A DNA stretch of 64,000 nucleotides from Sphingopyxis solisilvae (GTDB taxonomy: Bacteria > Pseudomonadota > Alphaproteobacteria > Sphingomonadales > Sphingomonadaceae), in contig NZ_JADKYM010000013.1 in assembly GCF_015475875.1 (NCBI RefSeq), positions 1 to 64,000 on the forward strand, in the 5' to 3' direction. Positions 30,630 through 39,650 of the stretch are shown in pieces. Each line of letters starts with the position of its first letter. Position 1 is the stretch's first letter. The notes under the pieces are model-generated. The model was not told the origin of the DNA, did not search any database, and saw nothing but the letters and a program-made list of their open reading frames with translations. Both the position numbers and the translations under genes were made by a program.

Positions 30630-33122
30630 ATGATGAGTGACCAGCTGCGGCTCGATATACCGCTTCTTCTGCCCGAGGTCGGCGACGAAGCCGATCGCTG
30701 CGTCGCGCGCCTGACCAGCGAACTTGAAGGCCGCGAAGGTGTCGACAAGGTCCATGTCGTGCGCGCCGACGACAGCATGGTGCCGCAGCTCTGTATTCAT
30801 TACCGGCCCGACATCCTCCCGCTCGAGCGGGTACGCCAGCTCGCGCGGCGTGCCGGTGCGAAACTTACCGAGCAATATCAGCATCTCCTCTGGACCGATG
30901 TCGAGGGGCTCGGGCACACGCGCCGCGCCCGCACGGTCAGCGACCGACTGCGCCAGCTTCCCGGCGTCGTGGAAGCCGAGGCGACCGCGGCGGGCGTGAT
31001 CCGCGCGGAGTTCAGCCGGACCGATATTTCACTCGACCAGATCCGCTCGGCACTCGCCGATATGGGCGTCTATCAAAAATCGGCGGGGGAGACGAAGGCG
31101 ATGCCAACGAAGCACGCGCAGGAAGAAAAGGGCGACCATAAGGATCATGATCATGGCGAAGGGGCCGGCGGCGATCATGGTCACGCCCACGGCGGGATCT
31201 TCGGCGCAAACACCGAACTTTATGTCGCGCTCTTGTGCGGCGCGGTTCTCGGGATCGGTTTCGCGATTGAGAAGCTGACAGGCTTGCCAAGCTGGGTGCC
31301 GCTCGCTTTCTATATCGGTGCCTATGGCCTTGGCGGCTGGTTCACGCTCCGCGAGGCGATCGAAAATCTGAAGCTCAAGCGTTTCGAGATCGATACACTG
31401 ATGCTCGTCGCGGCCGCTGGCGCCGCCGCGCTCGGCGCCTGGGCCGAGGGCGCGCTGCTGCTCTTCCTCTTCAGTTTCGGGCATGCGCTTGAACATTATG
31501 CGATGGGCCGCGCCAAGCGCGCGATTGAGGCGCTTGCCGAACTCGCACCGCAAACCGCGGTCGTTCGCCGCGACGGCGAAACGGCCGAGATTCCCGTCGA
31601 GCAATTGCTCGTCGGCGATATCGTCATCGTGAAACCGAACGAGCGGCTTCCCGCCGACGGCTTCGTGACCCTCGGCCGATCAAGCGTCAACCAGGCCCCG
31701 GTGACCGGCGAAAGCGTGCCGGTCGACAAGGAGCCGGTGGCCGACCCGAAAGAGGCGGCGGCGCGCGCCGACGCGCTCGAGGCGAAACACCGGGTGTTCG
31801 CGGGCACGATCAACGGCGAAGGCGCCATCGAGATTGCGGTGACCCGGATTTCGAGCGACACGACGCTCGCGAAGGTCGTCAAGATGGTCAATGAGGCCGA
31901 GACCCAGAAGTCGCCGACCCAGCGCTTTACGGACAAGTTCGAGCGGATATTCGTGCCGAGTGTCCTCGGCCTCGTTTTCCTCCTTCTCTTCGCAGGGTTC
32001 GTCGTCGACGAGCCCTTCCGCGACAGCTTCTACCGCGCCATGGCCGTCCTCGTCGCGGCGAGCCCCTGCGCGCTGGCGATCGCCACGCCCAGCGCCGTGC
32101 TCTCCGGTGTCGCGCGCGCCGCGCGCGGCGGCGTGCTCGTCAAAGGCGGCGGGCCGCTCGAAAATCTCGGTTCGCTGACCGCGCTGGCTTTCGACAAGAC
32201 GGGAACGCTGACCGAAGGACGTCCGCGCATCACCGACACGATCCCGGCGCCTGGGGTCACCAAGGAAGAGCTGCTTGCCATTGCAGTTGCGGTCGAGAGC
32301 CTGAGCGATCATCCGCTCGCGGCCGCCATCGCACGCGATGGCCGGGAGATTTTCCCCGACGCCGCGCTTCCGGTCGCCACCGATCTGAAGAGCCTGACGG
32401 GCCGCGGGGTCGAAGCCAAGGTCGACGGCGAAATCGTCAGCATCGGCAAGGCCGAAATGTTCGGCACCGACGGCATCGCACCGCTATCGGCCGAAATGGC
32501 GACCGCCATCACCGGGCTCCGTGAGAAGGGTCGAACGACGATGGTCGTGCGCAAGGGAACGCGCGATCTCGGTGCGATCGGCCTCATGGATACACCGCGC
32601 GCCGCGGCGCGCGAGACGATCGCACGTCTCAGCAAGCTCGGTATTCGTCGCATGATCATGATCTCCGGCGACCATCAAAAGGTCGCCGAATCGATCGCCG
32701 CCGAGGTCGGTCTCAACGAGGCATGGGGTGACCTGATGCCTGAGCAAAAGGTCGATGCCATCAAAAAGCTTCGCGCCGAGATGCCCGTCGCGATGGTGGG
32801 CGACGGCGTCAACGACGCCCCCGCCATGGCGAGCGCCACCGTTGGCATCGCAATGGGCGCGGCAGGCTCCGACGTCGCGCTCGAGACCGCCGACATCGCG
32901 CTGATGGCAGATGACCTGTCGCATCTGCCTTTCGCGATCGGCCTCAGCCGGCGCACCCGCTCGATCATCCGCCAGAATATGGTGGTCAGCCTCGGCGTCG
33001 TCGTCGTGCTGGTTCCGGCGACGATCTTCGGCCTCGGGATCGGTCCGGCGGTTGCGGCGCATGAAGGCTCGACCCTCGTTGTCGTCGCCAACGCGCTGCG
33101 GCTTCTGGCTTATCGCGAATAA
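30630..33122 (+). CDS. P1B-4 type heavy-metal ATPase (Co/Zn/Cd class)
   Basis: 830-residue P-type ATPase of the inner membrane. The ion-binding helix has SPC (residues 478-480) instead of CPC, and the last helices contain HEGST from residue 811; this pair marks the P1B-4 group (CoaT, CtpD, CzcP), which exports Co, Zn, Fe or related ions. DKTGT starts at 522. The first 160 residues form two ferredoxin-like segments without CxxC, followed by a His/Asp-rich stretch at about 165-190 (DHKDHDHGEG, DHGHAHGG) that could sense metal. The ATG at 30630 has AAAGGA upstream; the open frame further 5' is leader RNA. Confidence 0.88.
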   Translation: MMSDQLRLDIPLLLPEVGDEADRCVARLTSELEGREGVDKVHVVRADDSMVPQLCIHYRPDILPLERVRQLARRAGAKLTEQYQHLLWTDVEGLGHTRRARTVSDRLRQLPGVVEAEATAAGVIRAEFSRTDISLDQIRSALADMGVYQKSAGETKAMPTKHAQEEKGDHKDHDHGEGAGGDHGHAHGGIFGANTELYVALLCGAVLGIGFAIEKLTGLPSWVPLAFYIGAYGLGGWFTLREAIENLKLKRFEIDTLMLVAAAGAAALGAWAEGALLLFLFSFGHALEHYAMGRAKRAIEALAELAPQTAVVRRDGETAEIPVEQLLVGDIVIVKPNERLPADGFVTLGRSSVNQAPVTGESVPVDKEPVADPKEAAARADALEAKHRVFAGTINGEGAIEIAVTRISSDTTLAKVVKMVNEAETQKSPTQRFTDKFERIFVPSVLGLVFLLLFAGFVVDEPFRDSFYRAMAVLVAASPCALAIATPSAVLSGVARAARGGVLVKGGGPLENLGSLTALAFDKTGTLTEGRPRITDTIPAPGVTKEELLAIAVAVESLSDHPLAAAIARDGREIFPDAALPVATDLKSLTGRGVEAKVDGEIVSIGKAEMFGTDGIAPLSAEMATAITGLREKGRTTMVVRKGTRDLGAIGLMDTPRAAARETIARLSKLGIRRMIMISGDHQKVAESIAAEVGLNEAWGDLMPEQKVDAIKKLRAEMPVAMVGDGVNDAPAMASATVGIAMGAAGSDVALETADIALMADDLSHLPFAIGLSRRTRSIIRQNMVVSLGVVVVLVPATIFGLGIGPAVAAHEGSTLVVVANALRLLAYRE

Positions 33123-33159
33123 CCGGGCCGAGGTGGCGTAGCCAATATGGGAGTTGAGT

Positions 33160-33642
33160 GTGTTTGAGATTGCAAGGGAGACGCTGCTGCCGCGGTCGCC
33201 GGCGCAGCTTTGGGACGTTTTGGTGGATTTCGACCACTATGAGCGCTGGAATCCCTATGTCCGGCCCAAAGGTCTCGCCCAACGCGGGGCGGAGGTCGAA
33301 TATTCCTTCCGGATGAATCCGGCCAATCCGCGCTTCTGGCGCGTCACCGCAACCCTGTCCGAATGCGAGCCGGGTGCGCACCTCGCGTTCGACGTGAAGC
33401 TCAGCCGCCTGCTGCTCTCGATCGAGGAACATTTCCGGATAGAGCCCGCGCCGGAAGGCGCGCGGTTGATCCACATCATAAGCTGCAAGGGCCTGATCGC
33501 GCGGCTCAGCCTCCCTAAGACGCGCCGAAATTTTGAAGTGCTTCTCAGCGAAACCGACCGCTTCCTGACCCAATATCTCGCTCGGCCGCGAGCCAAGCCA
33601 CCAGCGAAGGTCATGCGAAAGAAAGGCGAACGGCGACCGTGA
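33160..33642 (+). CDS. SRPBCC family protein (second)
   Basis: 160 residues. ARETLLPRSPAQLWDVLVDFDHYERWNPYVRP and GARLIHIISCKGLIARLSLPKTRRNFEVLL mirror the layout of the first SRPBCC protein at 29976. GTG at 33160 is preferred because GGGAG lies 6 bases before it; a TTG at 33154 is also in frame. The stop overlaps the dsbB start (GTGA). Ligand unknown. Confidence 0.75.
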   Translation: MFEIARETLLPRSPAQLWDVLVDFDHYERWNPYVRPKGLAQRGAEVEYSFRMNPANPRFWRVTATLSECEPGAHLAFDVKLSRLLLSIEEHFRIEPAPEGARLIHIISCKGLIARLSLPKTRRNFEVLLSETDRFLTQYLARPRAKPPAKVMRKKGERRP

Positions 33643-34085
33643 ACCGGATTGTCCGCGAAACGCAGGCCGGAGATCGCGCCGCCTGGCCAGCGCTGTTTGC
33701 CGCCTGGCTGGCTGCGCTCGCCGCGAGCCTCGGAGCCATCTTCATCGGCGAGGTGATGGGGCAGCCCCCGTGCGTCCTTTGCTGGTTTCAGCGCGCCTTC
33801 ATGTTTCCGCTGGCGATCATGCTTGCCATCGCCGCCTTCCGGTCAGACCGCCATGTCGTGCCCTACGGGCTCGCACTGGCGGCGGGGGGCTGGCTTGTCG
33901 CCCTCTATCACCTGCTCCTTTACGTGGGCTTCATCCCCGCACCGATCGTTCCGTGCGACGGCGGGCCGTCTTGCTCGAGCGAATCGATGAGCGTCGCTGG
34001 CGTGCCGCTTCCGCTGCTGTCACTCGCTGCCTTCTCGGCCATTTTCGGGCTTTTGCTCATTTTCCAAAGGAGACTGAAATCATGA
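33639..34085 (+). CDS. DsbB-like disulfide bond formation protein
   Basis: 148-residue inner-membrane protein with four helices. CVLC in the first periplasmic loop (GQPPCVLCWFQRAFMFP) and a second Cys pair (VPCDGGPSC) are the redox centres that pass electrons from a DsbA partner to quinone. Starts with GTG. It overlaps the DsbA-like gene by 4 bases (ATGA), forming a BdbC/BdbD-like pair. In this context it may maintain thiols of metal-resistance proteins. Confidence 0.88.
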   Translation: MNRIVRETQAGDRAAWPALFAAWLAALAASLGAIFIGEVMGQPPCVLCWFQRAFMFPLAIMLAIAAFRSDRHVVPYGLALAAGGWLVALYHLLLYVGFIPAPIVPCDGGPSCSSESMSVAGVPLPLLSLAAFSAIFGLLLIFQRRLKS

Positions 34086-34726
34086 ACAGACGTTTCGGCG
34101 TGGTAGCCACCCTGGTCGTATCGGCGCTCGCATTCACCGGCGGCGCCATGCTCTACAGCGGATCGGTCGCAGGCGAGCCCGCACCAAAAGCGGTTGCCGG
34201 TCCCGTCGATGCGCTTATCCGGCCCCATTCGGCTGTCATCGGGCCGAAAAATGCGCCGGTGACCATCGTCGAATTCTTCGATCCCTCCTGCGAAGCCTGC
34301 CGCGCCTTCTTTCCCAAGGTGAAGGAAATCCTCGCCGCTTATCCGAAGGATGTGCGGCTGGTGATGCGCTATCTTCCCCTCCACCCGGGATCGGCCGAAG
34401 CGATCGTTATGCTCGAGGCCGCACGTGTCCAGGGCAAGCTCGAACCCGTGATGGCCGCGGTCCTCGATGCCCAGCCCGACTGGCATGACGGCAAGATGGA
34501 CGCGGCATGGGCGGCCGCCGAAAAGGCGGGGCTTGATGTCGCGAAGGCGCGTGCCATGCCCTCCGCCGAGGCGATGGCATGGATGGAGCAGGACATCGCG
34601 GATGCGCGCGCTGTCGGCGTGCGCGGAACGCCCACCTTCTTCATCAATGGCCAAAAACTGCCCAATTCCTCGCCGGAACAGCTCGAAGCTGAAGTTCGCG
34701 CGGCGGTCGCTGCGAAGGGCAAGTGA
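34082..34726 (+). CDS. DsbA-family thioredoxin-fold protein
   Basis: 214 residues with an N-terminal signal/anchor (VVATLVVSALAFTGGAML). The active site is CEAC in VTIVEFFDPSCEACRAFFPKV and the cis-Pro loop is RGTPTFFINGQ. This is a DsbA/DsbG-like periplasmic oxidoreductase paired with the preceding DsbB. Translational overlap supports joint action. Confidence 0.9.
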   Translation: MNRRFGVVATLVVSALAFTGGAMLYSGSVAGEPAPKAVAGPVDALIRPHSAVIGPKNAPVTIVEFFDPSCEACRAFFPKVKEILAAYPKDVRLVMRYLPLHPGSAEAIVMLEAARVQGKLEPVMAAVLDAQPDWHDGKMDAAWAAAEKAGLDVAKARAMPSAEAMAWMEQDIADARAVGVRGTPTFFINGQKLPNSSPEQLEAEVRAAVAAKGK

Positions 34727-34906
34727 CGATTTGCGTCCCGGCGAAGCCCGGGGCGGGCCGTCCGTACCGCGATTGATGCACAAGATGTCGGCCACCTTGC
34801 CGCGAATATAACCCGGGTCGCCGCCCGGTCGTGGGCGAAGACCGCATATTCAGAAGGCATTCAAAGACGAGGGCGGATTGCTGGAAACCGAAAAGGAGAG
34901 GCTGAC

Positions 34907-35212
34907 ATGCGCAGATTTCTGACCATCGCGGCGGCGATGCTTGCCTTCGCCGTTCCCGGCACGGCCCTTGCCCAGCATCATGACGATCGCGGCGGCTGGA
35001 GCCGCGGCGATGATGCCCCGCCGGGGCGCGACCGCGATTATCACTCGGCGCGCCACGACGTACCCAATCATGGCTATGACCGAGGCTATCGCTCGAATGA
35101 TCGCGATTATCGCGGCAATGATCATCGCTACGAGCGGCGCGATCGCTATGAACGACGCTACCAGAAGCGCCGCATGCACCATCATCATCGCGGGCGCCAC
35201 TGGCGCGGCTAG
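34907..35212 (+). CDS. His/Arg-rich RcnB-like secreted protein
   Basis: 101 residues. Signal peptide MRRFLTIAAAMLAFAVPGTALAQ, then a low-complexity part with HHDDRGG, DRDYHSARHDVPNHGYDR and a final MHHHHRGRHWRG. The composition resembles RcnB-type periplasmic proteins that tune nickel/cobalt handling, but it is short and lacks a full domain. AAAGGAGA precedes the ATG. No gene is seen in the 180 bases upstream. Confidence 0.65.
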   Translation: MRRFLTIAAAMLAFAVPGTALAQHHDDRGGWSRGDDAPPGRDRDYHSARHDVPNHGYDRGYRSNDRDYRGNDHRYERRDRYERRYQKRRMHHHHRGRHWRG

Positions 35213-35240
35213 GCCCGATCGCGCGGTGGACGAAAGGCCG

Positions 35241-35900
35241 TTACCGCTCCGCCCGATAGATTGAAATCGAACCGGTCGGCGTCGCGATGATCTTTGCCTC
35301 TTCCACGGCGTCGAAACCGGCGGATGCGAGAGTGTCCGGCATGCAGCCGCGGGCATTGGGTTCGGTATATTCGACCCCGTCGAGCCACTGGATCTGGCGG
35401 AACAGCATGCGCATCAGGGGCGAGCGCTGCTCGCCGTAATCGGCGATGAACAATTGGCCGCCCGGCCTAAGCAGGCGATGCATCTGCGCGGCTATGGCTT
35501 GCTTGATCTCCATCGGACATTGATGAAACACGAGGCTTGAGACGATCTTGTCGCATCCCTGAAGCGCGGCGATCCCATCCAGCTCATCGCCCATTGCCTC
35601 GAACCAATGGATATCGGCGCCAGCAGTGCGGGCTTTGGTTTGAGCGATCTCCAGCACGGCCGGGTCGGGGTCCACTGCCAAAATCTCGCTTTCCGGCTCG
35701 CCTTCCTTCAACGCGATCGCCAGGGTCCCCGTGCCGCAACCGATATCGACAATCCGATCGCCCGGTTGCGGTGCGACAAGCTTCAGCAAGTCGCTTCGCC
35801 ACCTTTTCTCTCGGGTCATGAGTGCGATTGCGGCGTCATAGCGGTCGAGCGAACCGCTCTTGCCAAGCGCGGGTACGAAATCTCTGTCGGTGTCGGTCAT
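35241..35900 (-). CDS. Class I SAM-dependent methyltransferase
   Basis: 219 residues. VDIGCGTGTLAIALKEGEPESEILAVDPD is the SAM-binding motif I and post-I acidic residue; FHQCPMEIKQAIAAQMHRLLRPGGQLFIADYGEQ includes the later motifs. Substrate unknown. AAGGG lies before the ATG. It is on the same strand as, and just downstream of, the AraC-type regulator (47 bases). Confidence 0.82.
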   Translation of the reverse strand: MTDTDRDFVPALGKSGSLDRYDAAIALMTREKRWRSDLLKLVAPQPGDRIVDIGCGTGTLAIALKEGEPESEILAVDPDPAVLEIAQTKARTAGADIHWFEAMGDELDGIAALQGCDKIVSSLVFHQCPMEIKQAIAAQMHRLLRPGGQLFIADYGEQRSPLMRMLFRQIQWLDGVEYTEPNARGCMPDTLASAGFDAVEEAKIIATPTGSISIYRAER

Positions 35901-35947
35901 GACCCTTCTTTAACGGCGGCCATCGCATCCGCGCTTGAACGGAGGGG

Positions 35948-36637
35948 CTATCCCTCGATCATGAGATCGCTCGCGCAAATGCCGAACATCGCCTTGATCG
36001 TGCGCGCGAAATGGGCACTGTCGCTGAACCCTGCCATGTGGGCCGCCTCCGTTGCGCTATGCTGTCCGCCGATCGCGTCGAACGCAATCAGCAAGCGGCG
36101 CCACAGCACATAGCGTTGGAATGGCATTCCGATTTCGGCGGTGAAGAGATGGCGGAAGCGTCCGAGGGACAGGTCGCTCTCCCGGCCGGCGTCGGCAAGC
36201 CGGACGGGGCCTGCCTCGATGAGCCGATCGATCCTCATCGCGGCTCGCACGATGCGCGCATCGAGCGGTCGGCGCGGTTCAAGTGCGAGCCAAGCCTTCC
36301 AGAAGCCGGTGCCGCGGTCGCTCGTGACATGGACCTGCTTCACGCCGTTCAGGCGCGCTTTCAGATCGTCCGGCGGACCGAATTGGATCGTCGGCTCGAC
36401 ATACCAGAGCTCCGCCTCGCTCGCCGGAAGAAGGCAGTGAACGGCTTCGGGCTCGATGAGCAGGCACCGACCTTTGTAGCGCCGCCCCTGGCTATCGATC
36501 ACTTCGACCGGATCGTCGGAAAAGACCGCCTGCGCGGCGAAGTGCCGATGGGGAATGGTATCGCCGACCGAACCCGACCAGCAGGCGAGAAAATCGCCAA
36601 TGCGAAGTCTCCCTTTCCAATGTGCGAGGCCGGTCAT
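35948..36637 (-). CDS. AraC-family transcriptional regulator
   Basis: About 229 residues. The N-terminal half (GDFLACWSGSVGDTIPHRHFAAQAVFSD) is a cupin-like sensing domain with HRH. The C-terminal half has two helix-turn-helix motifs: DLSLGRFRHLFTAEIGMPFQRYVLWRRLL and AAHMAGFSDSAHFARTIKAMFGI. The start may be ATG 36637 or the in-frame GTG 36673. It may control the methyltransferase gene downstream; no operator was identified. Confidence 0.8.
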   Translation of the reverse strand: MTGLAHWKGRLRIGDFLACWSGSVGDTIPHRHFAAQAVFSDDPVEVIDSQGRRYKGRCLLIEPEAVHCLLPASEAELWYVEPTIQFGPPDDLKARLNGVKQVHVTSDRGTGFWKAWLALEPRRPLDARIVRAAMRIDRLIEAGPVRLADAGRESDLSLGRFRHLFTAEIGMPFQRYVLWRRLLIAFDAIGGQHSATEAAHMAGFSDSAHFARTIKAMFGICASDLMIEG

Positions 36638-36744
36638 GCTATTCTGATAGCAGCAGGTCCACCTGGCCGTCACCCCGGGCGATGAAGCGGCTTGGCGTTC
36701 CTATATTTCTGAAGAGGCGGCGTCCGGTCAGGTAAGGTGCTCGC

Positions 36745-36840
36745 ATGGACCGAGCGGAACTTGCTTCGGCGCAGCGCGAGAGGCTCGCGCCCGTTGGCGT
36801 TGTGCTCCTCGGGAGTCTGATCCCGTTGATCGCGGGTTAG
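36745..36840 (+). CDS. Possible 31-residue membrane microprotein
   Basis: A short frame with AGGTAAGG about 8 bases upstream of its ATG encodes MDRAELASAQRERLAPV followed by a hydrophobic helix (GVVLLGSLIPLIAG). It could be a real small membrane protein or a chance frame; I know no family for it. Located between the AraC gene (minus) and the Fur-like box before the FTR1 gene. Confidence 0.3.
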   Translation: MDRAELASAQRERLAPVGVVLLGSLIPLIAG

Positions 36841-36886
36841 CCAAAGACGCCGATTCCATATTGATTGCCAGGCCCCAATCAGTCAG

Positions 36887-36901
36887 TGCAAATCATTCTC
36901 A
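36887..36901 (+). promoter_or_regulatory. Fur-box-like site upstream of FTR1 gene
   Basis: TGCAAATCATTCTCA matches the 7-1-7 Fur consensus TGATAATNATTATCA at 11 of 14 specified positions. It lies about 22 bases before the start codon of the cytochrome c/FTR1 iron permease, consistent with iron repression. Confidence 0.6.
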
Positions 36902-36922
36902 ATAAAGGTGGCTGGCGTGACG

Positions 36923-38875
36923 ATGACCCTGAACCGAAATTCATTCGCGCCGATGCGGGCGCTGGGGCGCGGCGCTCTGGCTGTTCTGCTCTTGGCCCTG
37001 ATCGCCCTCCAGCCGGCCCGCGCGAGCGAACCCGAGGTTCAGACCATTTGGCGGCTGCTCGATTATGTTGCCGTTGATTATCCCGGTGCGGTGTCCGGCG
37101 GCAGCGTTATCAGTCCGGCCGAATATGCCGAGATGACCGAGTTTGCAGCGCAGATCGAAGCGCGATTGAAACGCCTGCCGCAGAAGACCGCGAAGCCGAA
37201 CTTGGTGGCTCGCGCCGCCACCTTGCGGCAATCGATAGCTGCGAAATCTGCACCGGCGACGATCGAAGAACAATCGCGGGGGCTCGCCGAGGCGTTGCTT
37301 GGAAGCTACCCTGTTCCGCTGGCGCCGCGGTCGACTCCCGATCTGGCGCGCGGCGCGAAGCTTTACGCGGAAAATTGTTCCATGTGTCATGGCGCAACCG
37401 GCGCTGGAAACGGCCCGGGCGCCGCGCGACTCGATCCGCCACCGATCGCTTTCACGAACGCGGCGCGTGCGCGCGAGCGCAGCCTGTTCGCGCTCTATCA
37501 GGTGATTTCGCAAGGCCTTGAGGGCACATCGATGGCGAGTTTCGAAGCCCTTCCCGACGGAGATCGCTGGGCGCTGTCCTTTTATGTCGGCAGCCTCGCC
37601 TTTCCCGAATCTTCGCAATCCTCCGGTCGGCAGATATGGGACAGGGACGCGCCCGTTCGGGCCGCCATACCCGATCTTGCGACCCTCGTGGCCAAGACTC
37701 CCGCGCAGCTTGCGCGCGAGTTTGGGGATGGCAAGGCCGGGCCGCTGACGGCCTTCTTGCGTCGCCAGCCCGAAGCCGTCGTTGCGAAACCGGTCGGCTC
37801 GCTGGCGCTGTCCCGCCAGCGCCTCGAAGCGAGCCTGAAAGCCTATGCCGCCGGCGACCGCGGTGCAGCGTCCGATCTGGCGTTATCCGCCTATCTCGAT
37901 GGATTTGAACCAGTTGAACCGGTTCTTGCGGCGCGCGATCCCGACCTCATGGCGAAGATCGAGCTGGCAATGGGAAATTTGCGTTCGGCCATCGGAAAGG
38001 GTCGCCCGATTGCGGAAGTCGAGGCGGCAAATGCCGAAGTGGCGCGGCTGTTCGTCGAAGCCGAGGCGGCCCTCGCGCCCGAGCGGGCGAGTGCGTCGTC
38101 CAGCTTTCTCGGCGCGTTCGGCGTTCTCCTGCGCGAAGGCCTTGAGGCATTGCTGATCGTCATCGCCATGATGGCCTTTCTTCGTAAAACCGGGCGGACC
38201 GACGTGATGGGCTATGTCCATGGCGGCTGGGTTTCGGCTCTTGCCGCAGGGGCGTTGACCTGGTTCGTGGCAACCTACTTTATCGGGGTCAGCGGGGCAT
38301 CGCGCGAGCTCACTGAAGGCTTTGGTTCACTCTTCGCCGCGATCATCCTGATCTCGGTCGGTATCTGGATGCATGGCAAGAGCAATGCCGAAGCTTGGCA
38401 GCGTTATATCAAGGAGAAAATCTCCGCCGCGCTGTCGCGCCGGTCGGCGTGGTTTCTGTTCGGCCTGACCTTCCTCGTGGTCTATCGCGAGGTGTTCGAG
38501 ACGATCCTCTTTTACGCAGCCCTATGGGCGCAGGGAAATGGCGGCGCCATGCTGGCGGGAGCTGCGACGGCTGCGGTCCTGCTGGGCCTAATCGCCTGGG
38601 CCATGCTGCGCTACAGCGCCCGGCTCCCGATCACGCAGTTCTTCTCCTGGAGCGCGGCGCTGATCGCAGTCCTGGCCATTGTCTTGGCCGGTAAGGGTGT
38701 CGGCGGGTTGCAGGAAGCCGGTCTGCTCGGCGTTACGCCGCTGGCCGGATTTCCCCGAGTTCCGATCCTCGGGGTATACCCGACGCTTCAGACGGTGCTG
38801 GCGCAGCTTGCGGCCGCGATCATCCTTGCCGCGGGCTTCTGGTTCAATCGGGCAACGGCGCCGCGCGCGGCTTAG
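36923..38875 (+). CDS. Cytochrome c / FTR1 family iron permease fusion
   Basis: 650 residues. After a signal peptide (ALIALQPARAS) comes a cytochrome c domain with CSMCH (C152, C155, H156), a helical linker, then a seven-helix FTR1-type permease with REGLE (from R404) and REVFE (from R522), the REXXE motifs that bind iron. Such fusions are thought to oxidise Fe(II) in the periplasm and import the product. ATG 36923 is used; a GTG at 36908 is also in frame. A Fur-like box is just upstream. Confidence 0.87.
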   Translation: MTLNRNSFAPMRALGRGALAVLLLALIALQPARASEPEVQTIWRLLDYVAVDYPGAVSGGSVISPAEYAEMTEFAAQIEARLKRLPQKTAKPNLVARAATLRQSIAAKSAPATIEEQSRGLAEALLGSYPVPLAPRSTPDLARGAKLYAENCSMCHGATGAGNGPGAARLDPPPIAFTNAARARERSLFALYQVISQGLEGTSMASFEALPDGDRWALSFYVGSLAFPESSQSSGRQIWDRDAPVRAAIPDLATLVAKTPAQLAREFGDGKAGPLTAFLRRQPEAVVAKPVGSLALSRQRLEASLKAYAAGDRGAASDLALSAYLDGFEPVEPVLAARDPDLMAKIELAMGNLRSAIGKGRPIAEVEAANAEVARLFVEAEAALAPERASASSSFLGAFGVLLREGLEALLIVIAMMAFLRKTGRTDVMGYVHGGWVSALAAGALTWFVATYFIGVSGASRELTEGFGSLFAAIILISVGIWMHGKSNAEAWQRYIKEKISAALSRRSAWFLFGLTFLVVYREVFETILFYAALWAQGNGGAMLAGAATAAVLLGLIAWAMLRYSARLPITQFFSWSAALIAVLAIVLAGKGVGGLQEAGLLGVTPLAGFPRVPILGVYPTLQTVLAQLAAAIILAAGFWFNRATAPRAA

Positions 38876-38943
38876 CTTCGCGCGGCGGAGAACATCGTGA
38901 GCATGCTGTCAGTGGGCACGAGCAACGACGGGCTTCCCGCACG

Positions 38944-39582
38944 TCACTCTTCGGCAACTCCTGCCTTGTGCGAAGAAATCTCTCCAAGCGCGTCGCGGAT
39001 AATATCATAGGCCGAATGGAGGAAGAGCAGCGCGATGACGCCGGCGACGAGAAGGTCGGGCCAGGCCTTGCCGGTCACCGCAACCAGACCAGCCGCGACG
39101 ATAACCGCCACATTGGCAAGGGCATCGTTGCGCGAGAACAGCCAGATCGCGCGCGCCGTCGCGTCGCCTTCGTTGCGGAAGCGGCTGAGCACCAGCGCCG
39201 CCGAGATGTTGACGAGCAGCGCCACGACACCGATGCCGCCCATGAGATCGGCCTCGGGCGCGATCGCATGGAAGGAGCGCCAGATCGCCGATCCGATTAC
39301 CCCGAGTCCCAAGACGGCGAGAAAGCAACCCTGAACAAGCGCCGTGCGGCTACGCGCGACGGCTGTCCAGCCAAGCGCGATCAGTCCAATAAGGGTGATC
39401 GAACCATCGCCGATGAAATCGAGCGAGTCTGCCTTGAGCGCCTGCGACCTTGCGAGGAAGCCGCCGGCCAGTTCAATCACGCCAAAGCCAAGGTTGAGAA
39501 TGACGACGATCCAGAGCGCGCGGCGATAGGCGGGATCGACACCTGCGCGCTCTTCATCGGCCTCGCAGCCACAATCGCTCAT
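38944..39582 (-). CDS. CDF-family cation efflux protein
   Basis: 212-residue inner-membrane protein with about six helices; SQALKADSLDFIGDGSITLIGLIALG has the D-x3-D metal motif and SRNDALANVAVIVAAGL the second site (ND/AN variant). The N-terminus MSDCGCEADEE contains two Cys and acids that could bind metal. Divergent from the CadR-like regulator, with the MerR-type operator oriented toward this gene. Confidence 0.83.
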   Translation of the reverse strand: MSDCGCEADEERAGVDPAYRRALWIVVILNLGFGVIELAGGFLARSQALKADSLDFIGDGSITLIGLIALGWTAVARSRTALVQGCFLAVLGLGVIGSAIWRSFHAIAPEADLMGGIGVVALLVNISAALVLSRFRNEGDATARAIWLFSRNDALANVAVIVAAGLVAVTGKAWPDLLVAGVIALLFLHSAYDIIRDALGEISSHKAGVAEE

Positions 39583-39616
39583 GTCGTCAATCCTTTCCCG
39601 TCGCGAGTCGGGGGTC

Positions 39617-39647
39617 TATATGCACCCTCTAGCAACTATAGGGTCAA
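39617..39647 (-). promoter_or_regulatory. MerR-family promoter/operator for the CDF gene
   Basis: Dyad at 39624-39644, read on the minus strand as ACCCTATAGT, centre, GCTAGAGGGT-type arms. It starts inside TTGACC (39647-39642), and an AT-rich -10 (CATATA) follows about 19 bases later. Layout and sequence closely match the operator at 22083-22103. It overlaps the regulator's own start region (ATG at 39651), so autoregulation is likely. Confidence 0.78.
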
Positions 39648-39650
39648 GCG

